A DNA stretch of 64,000 nt from contig JAGTXK010000073.1 of NCBI GenBank assembly GCA_019096195.1, forward strand, positions 372,001 to 436,000, written 5' to 3'. Origin of the DNA: Boletus sp. NGJ. Taxonomy: Eukaryota; Basidiomycota; Agaricomycetes; Boletales; Boletaceae. A model generated the notes under the pieces. The model did not search any database and had not been told where the DNA came from. It was given only the letters and a program-made list of their open reading frames with translations. Position numbers and translations under genes: made by a program. Below are positions 36,331 to 46,673 of this stretch, one piece after another (positions within the stretch are counted from its first letter, which is position 1; every line of letters begins with the position of its first letter).

Positions 36331-36802
36331 GATCTTGACCGATGTGGAAGATGCTGATACGGGTAGAAGTGTGACAGCAGGTCAACTCTGATACTACTTC
36401 GATAACGAGCTTACCACTGTACGATGGACTTGCAGCACAACGTAACGTATATGAAAGGGATATAGATATAAACAGGGCTGAAACAAACAACACTGGTCCA
36501 TAACTGCCACCCAGAACTAGTGACCGAGTTAAGCCCAAAATTTACAACGCGTCCTACACTGACGGAATCATCAAGAATTCAGATCGACACGGCGGGAACT
36601 TTTGACGCAGAAAAACCCTGCAAACTGGTGTAGATTAAGATTCGAGTCGATGAGTGTTGGCAGCGCGTGCGATGATATGACTAGACATAGTAATGTCTGG
36701 TTTCTGCAAATTTTGTGATGCTACTAGTAGGAATTTTCTGTTATGATTAGGCAAATCCGTCCATGTTAAGCCAAGGTCGTTAACTGGCAGTACCTTGGAA
36801 CC

Positions 36803-39516
36803 ATGTCGGCTACTACACCAGCCGCATCATCATCAGGTGGTGTCTCACCTACGACTGTAGGCCCACAAGATTCAAATTCGATCGATCGCCTGGTCCTGGA
36901 GTACCTCCGCACGCGAGGTCACGGGCGCGCAGAGGCTGCCCTTCTCGAAACGCTCGAGGCTGGGACCACAGAGGATGTCGAAAAGACCCTGTCCTCCGAT
37001 GAATTAGTGAAGACTCTAGCAGTTTTTGCACAGAAACCTTCACGTCCAGGGGAAAACGTTTTGAAGGACAACGCCAATGTCCTTCAGGAGTTGACGACTA
37101 TGGGGAATCCTCCCAACATACAGAACCTTATCGCAAGTCTGGGTGGTGTCGGGGCGGAGGACATACTTTCTGTCGACCCCACTGACAAGCAGGAGGGCTT
37201 CAAGGAACTCGAGGCATGGGTTGAAGGTTCCTTAGATATGTACAAGGTGCGCGTCCTCACTCCCTGATTACGCTCACCCTGACGTGCATGTTAAGCCCGA
37301 GTTTCGCCCAATACTGTACCCCATCTTTTGTCACTTCTATCTTGATCTTATCCAGAAAGGTTGCAAAGAAGCCGGTGGGTGATTCATTTATCGCAAACGT
37401 ACGAAACTCTCAAACATTGGTGTGAACTCGTCAGCGATACGGTTTTATTCTACATTCGCTCCCGCACTCGCACCGAGCCATAACTCAACTCTTCATCACC
37501 TCTCAACTCTGCTTCTACCTTCTCATGTTCAAAATGATCCCTTGGCACAACGATTCCTCAACGAAAAATATATAATCAGAATGAGCCGTTCAGGCTTCAG
37601 TCTTCTTGTAGGGTGGTTGACAGAGGGCGTTGGCGGTGAGGCGCTCGGGGCTGGGGAAGGCTTTGCTGGTGAAATGGGGAAGAGGGGGAGAGCGGCTGTC
37701 ATGCGTGTGGTGAACAATCATCTGCGATTCGACGGTGAACGAGTCCTCTCATCCCCTGAAAGTTTTCATCCTCATATCTTCACAGTGACTTCTGCTAGTA
37801 CAACTACTGTGTCTCCAAATGCATGGGAAGAATCCACTGGGCTTCTTTCATCGCTTATTCCTAAAAGCACTCAGGCTATGAACACCTCTGCCATCCCTAA
37901 CCCGAATACATTTAATGCCTCGAAAGGGGAACTAAAACTCGGCCCTCCTCCAATTTCAGAAGATCTGCGTGCAGAAACGGAACGCGTCCTCCGAGAGCAA
38001 GCAATGTTGGACAGAGATCCTCACGCACAATATGACATACATTTTTCTCGACCACCAGCCGTTCCAGGTGTCATTTCACCAACTGAAGCAGACATGCTTC
38101 CCCACCCACCTACGTTTAAAACAATTGATGTGCAAAGGGAAGTAGAGAAAGTGCGTGACACAAGGAAACGCATACGACTTGAGCCATCCGCTCTCAGTTC
38201 TGTGGACCTTGGCTCCGCACAAGGCGCAGCTGCGCGAGCTCGAGCTTTGCCAAGTATCTGCGCGTATACGTTGCATGACGTGGGAGAGGGGTAAGTCTTC
38301 TAGACTTGGGGTTCACAGCGCAATGAAGATAGATGATGACAGTGCCCCGTGTTGCGTTTTCTCCCCTGATATTACCCTTATGGCAGCCGGCTTCTCGGAA
38401 AGTTATATCCGCTTATGGAGCCTGAAGGGTAAAAAACTTGGAGGGTTGCGGAACGACGGATCACCTGATTCGGCAAGGAACTGTAAGCTGCTTGAAGTCT
38501 GCACGAGTCCCCCGCATCTGAAATCTACACCTGCAGCTAGCATCTCCAGACTGAGAGAGAGAGAAGGTGCTACGACTCGAAAATTGGTCGGACACAGTGG
38601 ACCAGTTTATTCTCTTTCTTTCGATCCCCTCGGAGGCTCTGCGGTACCTCCGAGATATCTCTTGTCTTCGTCGGCGGACGCCACAGCTAGGCTCTGGTCA
38701 CTGGACACAATGACAAATGTCGTCGCATACCGGGGTCATCAACAGCCGGTCTGGGATGTGCAGTGGAGCCCCATGGGCATATATTTTGCGACTGCTAGTC
38801 GGGACCGGACCGCTAGACTTTGGTCCACGGATCGGACGTCGTGTCTGAGGATCTACGTGGGACATTTGAGTGATGTTGATGTAGGTAGATCGGTGATCCT
38901 CTATATTTTACTGACTTATCCGCTCAGTGTGTCCGTTTCCATCCCAACTCGTTATACCTGGCGACCGGATCGAGTGACTGGACAGCTCGCCTGTGGGACG
39001 TCCAACGCGGCACGTGTGTACGGGTATTCATCGGGCATCAAGGAACGCTCTCTACGCTAGCGCTTAGTCCAGATGGTAGGTATCTCGCTAGCACAGGGGA
39101 AGACCTCGCTATCAATCTCTGGGACTTGGGGTCTGGTAAGCGAATCAAAAAAATGATGGGTCATACGGCATCCGTGCACTCTTTAGCGTTCAGCGCAGAG
39201 TCATCGATGCTTGTCAGCGGGGGTGCAGACTGGACAGTGCGATGCTGGGATGTCAAAAGCGCTGGTGGTCAAGCCAAACCGCGAGAAAACGGAATGGATG
39301 AAATTTCCGGGCTTCGCGCGGATGAGGATGAAAACAGCGAGACGTACGTGCCAGAGTTCACCGTGTCAATCATCAATTTAATGTATTTGCATCGGTTGTA
39401 GTTCCGACTTACTCGCAACCTTCCCCACGAAGCGAACTCCCATAAACCAGGTTCACTTCACGCCACGCAATCTTTGCCTGGTGGCGGGTAGCTACCTTAC
39501 TCCGGAATCGAGATAA
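36803..39516 (+). CDS. TAF5: TFIID subunit TAF5 (LisH + NTD2 + WD40)
   Basis: WD40 subunit of TFIID (and of SAGA in yeast). The LisH motif is IDRLVLEYLRTRGHGRAEAA. The TAF5 N-terminal domain spans exons with EFRPILYPIFCHFYLDLI, STFAPALAPSHNS and LLPSHVQNDPLAQRFLNEKY. A linker with ALPSICAYTLHDV leads to the propeller. Six WD repeats can be read, including YIRLWSLKGKKL, GHSGPVYSLSF, GHQQPVWDVQWSPMGIYFAT, LATGSSDWTARLWDVQ, LASTGEDLAINLWDL and SGGADWTVRCWDV. The last exon, joined across 39340-39400, ends LVAGSYLTPESR. At least six introns. Start at the first ATG upstream of LisH. Confidence 0.93.
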
Positions 39517-39608
39517 AGTATTTCGAGAGATCCGTATCGAGAGTTCATTGCCTGTCGACAAGTGTATCATAATATCCGCAGGTCGAACCCACGTAACCCC
39601 CCTTTGTC

Positions 39609-39857
39609 TTATCTCACTCTCATTATTGGATGAAAATGGATAGCTACGAAAACGAGTCCCTGCTGATGTGACTGTAAAATACTTCCTGCGATAAAGTCAG
39701 TCGTCCCTGTATTCTTCCGAAGTGCGGTCGCTGGCTGGACTCGTTCAACTCGACCAAGCGATCCGAACTCTTCCAGCGTCCATTCCCCATTCATTACTGT
39801 CTCCTCGAGCTCTGACGGTTGTGGATCTCTCAGTGCCCACTCTTGTCGAAGGTCCAT
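39609..39857 (-). CDS. Possible small protein gene, unidentified
   Basis: An open frame of 82 codons from ATG 39857 on the minus strand, reading MDLRQEWALRDPQPSELEE and then NGEWTLEEFGSLGRVE. A GT-AG pair could shorten the 3' part. The first half looks protein-like, polar and acidic, and it sits head to head with the conserved gene at 40045, where a divergent partner would be expected. I do not recognise a family. It could also be chance within the 530 bp between TAF5 and the next gene. Confidence 0.33.
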   Translation of the reverse strand: MDLRQEWALRDPQPSELEETVMNGEWTLEEFGSLGRVERVQPATALRKNTGTTDFIAGSILQSHQQGLVFVAIHFHPIMRVR

Positions 39858-40044
39858 TGCAGCATAGTTCTAAATGGGATTGGAGTGATAATGAAAGGGT
39901 CACGTGACCCGACGAATGTACACATGTAACCCGCTCATAGCTCATTCATTGCCACTCAAGATACCTGAGCCCCGCACGTTTCACCGAGGTATCTCTCTCA
40001 ACTCACCGCTCTGTCCATCCCTTAACACTTCTTGTCGTTTTCAG

Positions 40045-40913
40045 ATGGATGCCATGGAAGAAGATCCCATAATAGCGACTAGCTCCTTCCCTGAAGGAGT
40101 GCTCGATGTACAGGGTACGCCGAACTATGCACCCCTTCCGTCTTGTACGCTACTATCGCATGTCTTGTACATGTCCATACCACTGATTCATTACTTTTAC
40201 TCCCCCGTCGTATCTTCGCATCCCACACGGCCGGTGTTTAGCGGCGCCGATACCGACAAGCTCCCGCGAATTCCGAGACGTTCAAGTCAAAGTGCACATA
40301 AGAAGGCCAGAAAAGGACTCTTGGGTATACCTTGGACGTGCGCTCGTCTCTCAGGAGATCGCTGGACAGTCATCACGTGTCGGTATGAACCCATCTCCTC
40401 TTGCGCGAGCATCGTGTTGATCCCCACATGTCCAGTGGTACGTTCCATGTCATCTGGTAAAGTCATGGTTTCGTTCGGCGAGGCGAGTGATCCACACGCT
40501 CTCCGTCTCTCCTCGCTTTATTGAGGGGATGAGTTCAGTTGTCGGACTTGCAAGCCGAGAAGCGCGGCAATTTCGTCGTTATCGGATGCGTGGAAGGCGC
40601 CCGTGTCGTGTCATGGTCATTGAATGTGTGTTTTGTTTGCGACGCGTTCGTGACACGTGTTTGACTGGGAATATGTCAGGCCTTGAATAACTCTGACACC
40701 CTTCGTTTGCTCGCAAGTATTGAGCTTGCGTGCTACAGGTGCAGGCTTGCACTTATCGATCCCCGAAACCATGCCAAGATGCGCAGACGCCTTGAACGCG
40801 TTATCAAGGACGACAAACGCAGGAGGCACAAGCGACGTAAGGATCAAGATGCCATGATTGATGCATTCTCCAGGCAGAATCTGGATGAAGGTGACATGGA
40901 ACCAAGTTCGTGA
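40045..40913 (+). CDS. Conserved protein of unknown function
   Basis: Five coding exons join in frame. The start is MDAMEEDPIIATSS at ATG 40045, directly preceded by TTTTCAG, so an intron probably lies in the 5' UTR. The exon from about 40231 reads SSREFRDVQVKVHIRRPEKD then SWVYLGRALVSQEIAGQSSR. The next reads VVRSMSSGKVMVSFGE, then SDLQAEKRGNFVVIGCVEGA with RVVSWSLNALNNSD. The C-terminus, LRLLASIELACYRCRLAL, is followed by a very basic RRRLERVIKDDKRRRHKRRK and an acidic end. The middle segment suggests a compact beta-rich domain; the tail suggests nuclear or RNA contact (inference). The intron at 40483-40538 has a GC donor. I recall similar basidiomycete proteins but no named family. Confidence 0.75.
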
Positions 40914-41373
40914 CGCTCATTTGGGAGCGGTTGGACGATGCCAATTGGAATATTCAAGGACTGTAGTTGACTGGGCCTCGACTTGGGGCTCTTCTCGGGC
41001 TGTACCAGGTTGCACCCAGTTATTGTATTACTTACCGAACGTCTATTGTAGTCCCAACCCAGACGTACTACGGTGTCGTATTACTTTCTTTTCCTTGATA
41101 CTTTCACACTGTCATAACTAGAGGCTTGCTGACATGCAATATCTGCCAAGTTCCATTCCCCTAGGGAAGGGGGGGTTTACAGAAATGGCTGCTCGACCGA
41201 AGAAAACAAACGAATGGGCGACGGGTTCAACGCAAGAAATAAATATACCAGATATTCAGGAAATCGACACATTTTTACAACGAAGTGTGGGTTCCCATAT
41301 AACACCGGAGTGGAGCCTGTCTCGGTAACGTACGAAAGTGCGGTTTACAATATAGAAACCCACTCGGGAGGGA

Positions 41374-42992
41374 TTACTCTGGTGGAGGATGGGGAGTGGA
41401 CTGTGGTGATTCATCTGCAAGTCGCCCAGGTGAGTGGGCGAGATTGGTAGACGACAGCACCGATGACACCGGTCTCTCTCCTGTATGTCTTGCCATAGTT
41501 GCTCGTCGCTCCGAGTATTGCGGGGGGAGTTCAACAACCTCAGCTTGATCTCCGGGGCCATGATCTTCAGCATCAGTATGAAGAATAAAGCGGGTAGGGT
41601 GATAAATTGTCATCCCAGCTTTCCGGCGAGCGTTCGATGACATGGATGAACTGGCAACCTCGCCAGATGGTGCAAAGCTCTCAGTATTTGAATTTGCTCG
41701 AGAGTGTCGTTGGTGTGTATAAGGTAGTTCTGATGCATGGACCGAGGGAGCTGTCGGTGACGTTAAAGATGAGCCAGGTATAGTTGGGGGAGCCAGGTGG
41801 CTGGCAGAATCTATTTGATAGGGGAAGGGATATATTGGGGGGTGTTGGAAGTTATCGATACCAGGGTCGAGCTCCACCGAGTTTGGACGCCGCGAATGCC
41901 ATGCCGGTGCGAGTCCGTACGATGAACGTCCGTAACGATGGCGTTTTAAGTAGAATATTGCTAACGCGATAATGACTGTGACAGCAACAACTGCGCCAAC
42001 TGCTGCTCCGACAATGGTACCCGTGGAGACGCCGGAGGATGTTTGCGTAGGGGATGATGTGGAGGAGGTAGCTGCTGAAGTCGACGAGGAAACGGAACTC
42101 ACGGTGGAGGTGGGCGAATTAGAGGTGAGACAGCTGGCGTTGTTGGAAAGGGCGACCACCTCGGTGTCAGAGGACCCGCCTGAGCGACCCTGGGCATCGG
42201 TCATTGTGAAAATAATCGTAGTTCCAGCTGCGACGTCGGCGATCCATGTAAAGCTCGTTCCTGTTGAAGGAGGGTGTATGAAGAACGAGCTTCCGTCAGG
42301 AACGAATCCCTAGATGCAAATGAAATCTTAGCAACGGAAGAATTGAATGTCCAACCGAACTGACCGTGATTGTAACGGGCAAGATGGCTCCATCATACTG
42401 GTTGAAGGTGTAAGGACTAATGTCCAAGTAAGTTTCTGGAATGCGACGGATTAAGATATTCGGCATACTTGCATTGTCCTAGCGAAGATGGCAGGCTGAA
42501 AGCAAACGGAAGAGAGGGACTGGTAGTATTACAGGAAGCGCCAACGACTGGGCGCTCCCACAGTGATCAAGTTGGATGTTCCACCGGTTCCAAAACCGGT
42601 TGCATCGGACATGGTCAACAAAAATCTGGCTCCTTGAACGAATGGAATGGGCGAAAGTTGATACGAGCCCTGATTGTTTTGAAACGCTGTCGATGGTACA
42701 GATATATTCCTTGGAACGTCGAAGACCTTGCGATATGGGCTGAGGGCAACGACAATTTCCCTGAGGTGGGCGACTCACAGGTATCAGCATGATTTGGAAG
42801 GGAGCTTGACCCTCTACCGTTCGAGCATATTGACATGGACTCATCAAAATACTGCGGGGCTCACTCACCTGTCCAGGTAACATCTAGAGAGCCACATTGG
42901 GTTGGCGGTGACCCAAGAGTTACACTAAACGATAGTGCAGCGGAAAAATATAAAGCAAAGTATAAGAACGATGGTATAATGGAATGAAGCAT
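41374..42992 (-). CDS. Single-pass surface protein with two repeated ectodomains and PPxY tail
   Basis: Signal peptide MLHSIIPSFLYFALYFSAAL at the first ATG, then LGSPPTQCGSLDVTWTE. Two similar extracellular units follow: the first with PFQIMLIP, SYQLSPIPFVQGARFLLTM and SDATGFGTGGTSNLITVG, the second with PYTFNQYDGAILPVTIT, AAGTTIIFTM and TDAQGRSGGSSDTEVV. A Ser/Thr-rich stalk leads to the membrane span TIVGAAVGAVVAVTVIIALA and basic KRHRYGRS. The cytosolic tail is Ser/Pro-rich with ELPPQYSE, a PPxY motif of the kind bound by WW domains of Rsp5/NEDD4 ligases. Such proteins are common and uncharacterised in basidiomycetes. Near 42550 the frame shifts by one base between ITVGAPS and VGASCNTTS, probably a sequence error. 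Several introns. Confidence 0.78.
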
Positions 42993-43655
42993 ACTCAAAC
43001 GGTGGCAGGAAACTCTCCTCGAGGATACGCTTAACTATGGGGATAAAACGCTTTTTCGCGTGAGGCCGCTATGATTAAGTCAGCAACGCCTGACAGCCGT
43101 GCGATGTGACGATGAGGTAGAAACTGTCATCCGATAACGCGGTCGGGTAAGTCTCCTTGCCGACGTACTCAACGCAGTGAAGCTCTGGACTGTTCCTAGC
43201 AAGGTGGTCATTGACATTACTTGGTGCAAGACTGGTTAGTACAGTATCTCTAATCCGAGAAATTCAACTTACGTGCTGTGTGCACTGCATACGTAAAAAT
43301 CACCAGAAGGGAGCCGGTAAGCGGGTTGCCACCTCGGCAAAAGAGAGGTGCATCGTGTCGAGGCACAACAATTGAGTCGCCGAATAAAATTACGGGAGTT
43401 CCCGTGCGCTGGGTCCTCTCACACGGACTGGCCTCCTCGCTGTCAACAGCGTCAAGAAAACCCGCGTCAAGGTGCGTTTGCTCGTCCGATAGCACATTTC
43501 TCGTCCATAGGATCAACCCTTGCGCCGTTGGTACATGGGCATTGAGATCGCACGCGGGTCAATCCCAGTGCAGGTTGGATGGGCTCGGCAGAGTTGGATG
43601 GGATCCGGACTCCCCTTCGGCTTGGAGTTGACTCTTTCTTTTTCGCAGATAAGAG
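42993..43655. other. Intergenic region, divergent promoters
   Basis: About 660 bp between the start of the surface-protein gene and the start of RPL13. Overlapping open frames exist on both strands (43250-43516 minus, 43278-43631 plus) but neither shows conserved motifs or splice partners. The end near RPL13 is pyrimidine-rich (CTCTTTCTTTTTCGCAG), common before ribosomal protein genes. Confidence 0.45.
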
Positions 43656-44453
43656 ATGGGTTTCGCACACAACAACGGTTCGTAGTCGATATATTCATAC
43701 CTCGCCGACGGTGGCCTGACCTTGGCCTGTGTATCCTAGTTCTTCACGGTAACCACTTCCGCAAGGATTGGCAGCGCCGTGTGCGCACATGGTTCGATCA
43801 ACCCGGCCGCAAGCTTCGCAGACGTACAGCCCGCAAAGTCAAGGCTGCCAAGCTCGGCGTCCGCCCTCTTACACTTCTCCGCCCTGCTGTCCGTGGCCAG
43901 ACTGTTCGCTACAACCGCAAGCTCCGTGAAGGCCGCGGGTTCACTTTCGCTGAGCTCAAGGAGGCAGGTATCAACCGCAAAGAGGCACGTGGTGTTGGTA
44001 TCGTTGTAGACCACCGGAGGAGAAACTTGAGCGAGGAGGGCAAGGCTCTCAATGTCGAGCGGTTGAAAGCCTACAAGGCCAAGCTGGTCGTCTTTCCCCG
44101 AAAGGCATCCAAGCCCAAAAAGGGTGACTCTACGGTCGGTGTTCAGGCAGTCAGCTATAAACCCAATTATCTGAACATGATGTCAGGGTGACGATCTCGA
44201 GGCCGACACGACACGGGTTACTCTTTCTCTTCCCAAACCATATGTTCACGAACCCCCCCCGTAAAATTACGAACGAGGAACAATCATTCAAAGCTTACAA
44301 AGCCCTTCGCATCGCTCGTGCTAATGCCCGATATGAGGGTATACGCAAACTACGGGCTGCAAAGGTACGCCGAAACCCAATCAGTCGCTTAGCAGCATTC
44401 AAATCACCCTCATCATCTAGAAGGAGGAAGAGGAGGCAAACAAGAAGAAGTAG
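43656..44453 (+). CDS. RPL13: 60S ribosomal protein eL13
   Basis: Cytosolic large-subunit protein. Exon 1 (43656-43677) encodes MGFAHNN plus one base. Exon 2 from 43740 gives [56 protein letters not shown] and [18 protein letters not shown]. After an intron ending at GTCAG near 44188 the protein continues [18 protein letters not shown] and, in another frame, [17 protein letters not shown] and [11 protein letters not shown]. The last exon encodes [10 protein letters not shown] and the stop at 44453. The frame changes at a run of eight C (44253-44260); seven would keep it open. As eL13 is essential, an error in the sequence is the likely cause. Confidence 0.93.
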
Positions 44454-44672
44454 AAACGTTGACTTGGTCTATGTTATGTCGCACTTTACGGTCATTCTCC
44501 TGTATACTCCCAAAATCCGAGCGCATTCAGCATATGAGCGCAGTCCGTGTTTTCGTTCCATCAGATCATGTGTTCATGAATCTTTTGGATTGATGAGGGT
44601 ATCTAGTAGTCCGGGATTAATGTCCGGGAGTTGTCGCGAACGATAAATATGCAACAAAATGTTGACCAGCCC

Positions 44673-46468
44673 TTAGCCTGCCTTCTTCACGATTGCTTCC
44701 TGAATTTCTTTATCTGCAACCACCCCAATGAGGCGGACTTGATCCGCAACCGCTTTGAGAACATTCAACACCTCCCCATTGCCCTTCAGGAAGCCAAACT
44801 CAGCATAGACGAGCCCCTGCTCCTTGGCGTATTGTTTCGCCAATATGCTGGCTTCACGCAAGTTGTGACGCGGAAGGCGAGGGAAGAGATGATGAGTGAC
44901 CTGAAGGTGAAGGCCACCGTGGACGAAGGAAAGGTATGAGGGACATATAACGTCGGTGGTCGTCCTGAGCTGGCGATGAGGAAACGACTCCGTAGGACCG
45001 AGGTCTGCCGTGGACATGGAGAAATGTGAAAGTACAATCTACGAAGAACGTTTGCAGTGAGTAGTGCGTGGTGTCGTCGGCGGCTTTACGTACCTGGACA
45101 TGGAGAGGACTAGTGACTACGTGAGAGACGATGAGGTAGATCAACGCGTTAGTCCACGTCCCGCAACCCTTGAGCAGTGCACCAAACCAACACCAAAAGA
45201 AGGCGACGCCGATGACCTCTAGCCACCATGACCATCTGCCACCCCTCGCCTTGCGGGTATCGAATGCTTTTCGGATCAAGAAGCCATAGGCGTTTACGTA
45301 GAGGTTAAATCTGCCAAAAGCGAGGACAATGTAGAACAGCTTATGTTGGAAGGAGACGAGGACCGCCGAGAAACGGTCAAAGAGCATGGTTCGTCTGTAG
45401 TAGGAAGACCAGAGCGAGTTGAAGAATGCCGTTGAGATTGCCAGGAATGGGATATGCTCAATGTCGGGATCGCTGAGAAGCGTGAGTGCGAGGACGACAA
45501 GTGAAAAGGCTGAGACTTACTGGGAAGGATGGTTCGTGACGACTGACAAGCCAAAAAAGGTTAAGCCAAGATGGTGACAGCGATGAAGGACTTACGATGA
45601 TGCACGTTGTGATTCTATTGAAACGCGGGGGTAGATGTCAACTGGCAGACCCGAAACAAAGATGGAGACGTACGTCGACCCACCAGCCTATGCTGAGGCC
45701 ACCAATAAAGTCAGCAATAAATATGGCAAGGAGACGGTCTATGGTCCAGTCGTGTGTAACGCCCATGTGACCGAGGTCGTGGACGGTGAAAACGAGTTGG
45801 TGCCAGAGCAATCCAAGACAAACGGCACTGGTGATGAGCCAGCCATGCTTATACGCATAGGCGGAAGAAGCAGCGAGAAGGAGGTATCGGGCGACTTCTG
45901 GGCCATAGCCAGCAAGATAGCGTGTCTTGTAGAGACCGGCGTCGATGATGCGTTTGTGGAGTTCCTTGTAGGCAGCAGAATGGCGAGCTTGAACTTTGAG
46001 CGACAAGTTGGAGGGAGGGGGGCGGAGGGTGGTGGGGGAGGGACCGTTTGCGTGCTGGAGGAGGGAGCTGTCCTTCTGGACCAGAAGGATTTCCGAGGAG
46101 AGACTAGAAGGTGACGTGATGGGGTCTGCTTCGTTGTGCCAGGCGAGGGCGCCGTCTGGGGATATTTTACGGACCCAGCCCGACATGATTGGGGGGAGGA
46201 GGGGGTCCCATACGTGCGGGGAGGTGTCGACAGTGCCGATGGCATATTTCTTGATTGTATGGATAGTGTGCTCAGCGTGGTACGCGGCGATTTCGTCGGC
46301 GGCGTCACGACCGACAAAGTGGAGGATTGCGAGTGCGCCACCGGGATGTGCGGTGAGCCAGGCGTGTGGGATGCGGAGGAGGAGGTCGTTGTAGACGACG
46401 AGGGACTCGCCGGCGAGGATGCGGGCTGCGACGTCCTCGCGGGACCAGAGTCTGTGTGTGATGCCCAT
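44673..46468 (-). CDS. Cytochrome b5-fused front-end desaturase, delta-8 sphingolipid type
   Basis: ER enzyme that introduces a double bond into sphingoid long-chain bases. The N-terminal cytochrome b5 domain follows MGITHRLWSREDVA, with heme motif HPGGALAILHFVG and the second axial His in AAYHAEH. The desaturase domain has three His boxes: HDLGHMGVTH, NHNVHH (made by splicing) and QVTHHLFPRLPRHN, where Gln replaces the first His as is standard for b5-fused front-end desaturases. Membrane spans include RYLLLAASSAYAY and EVIGVAFFWCWFGALL. About five exons. I prefer the Met at 46468 to that at 46534 because it sits right before the conserved b5 start. Delta-8 rather than acyl delta-6 is inferred from segments such as HNVHH followed by LVTNHPSHDPDIEHIP. 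Confidence 0.9.
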
Positions 46469-46511
46469 TAATTTGAAGAGAGAGGTGAAAAACGAACGCC
46501 ACCGTGGGCCG

Positions 46512-46519
46512 TATAAATA
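46512..46519 (+). promoter_or_regulatory. TATA-like box between the desaturase and PAL1
   Basis: TATAAATA in the 205-bp divergent promoter. It is 44 nt from the desaturase start and 155 nt before the PAL1 ATG. On the plus strand it points toward PAL1; on the minus strand TATTTATA is weaker and too close to the desaturase start. It therefore probably serves PAL1. Confidence 0.45.
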
Positions 46520-46673
46520 GCGGAGGAGAGCCAAGCAGAGCTGGCACTGCGCACGGCCGCATCTCTCTCAGCGACGACCGTCCTCGTCGTCGTGCATACC
46601 CCCCTCCTCGCCGTCCCCGACAGCGGCGACGCTCCATTTCTTGCAGCCCCCCCAGCTTGGCGTGGGAACCACG

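Noticed and set aside
39583-39602. GGTTCGACC-like tRNA B box on the minus strand
   Set aside because: The T-stem does not pair, and no A box or acceptor stem was found at the right distance.
43250-43631. Overlapping open frames on both strands upstream of RPL13
   Set aside because: Antisense mirror frames in GC-rich DNA with no conserved segment; most likely promoter sequence.
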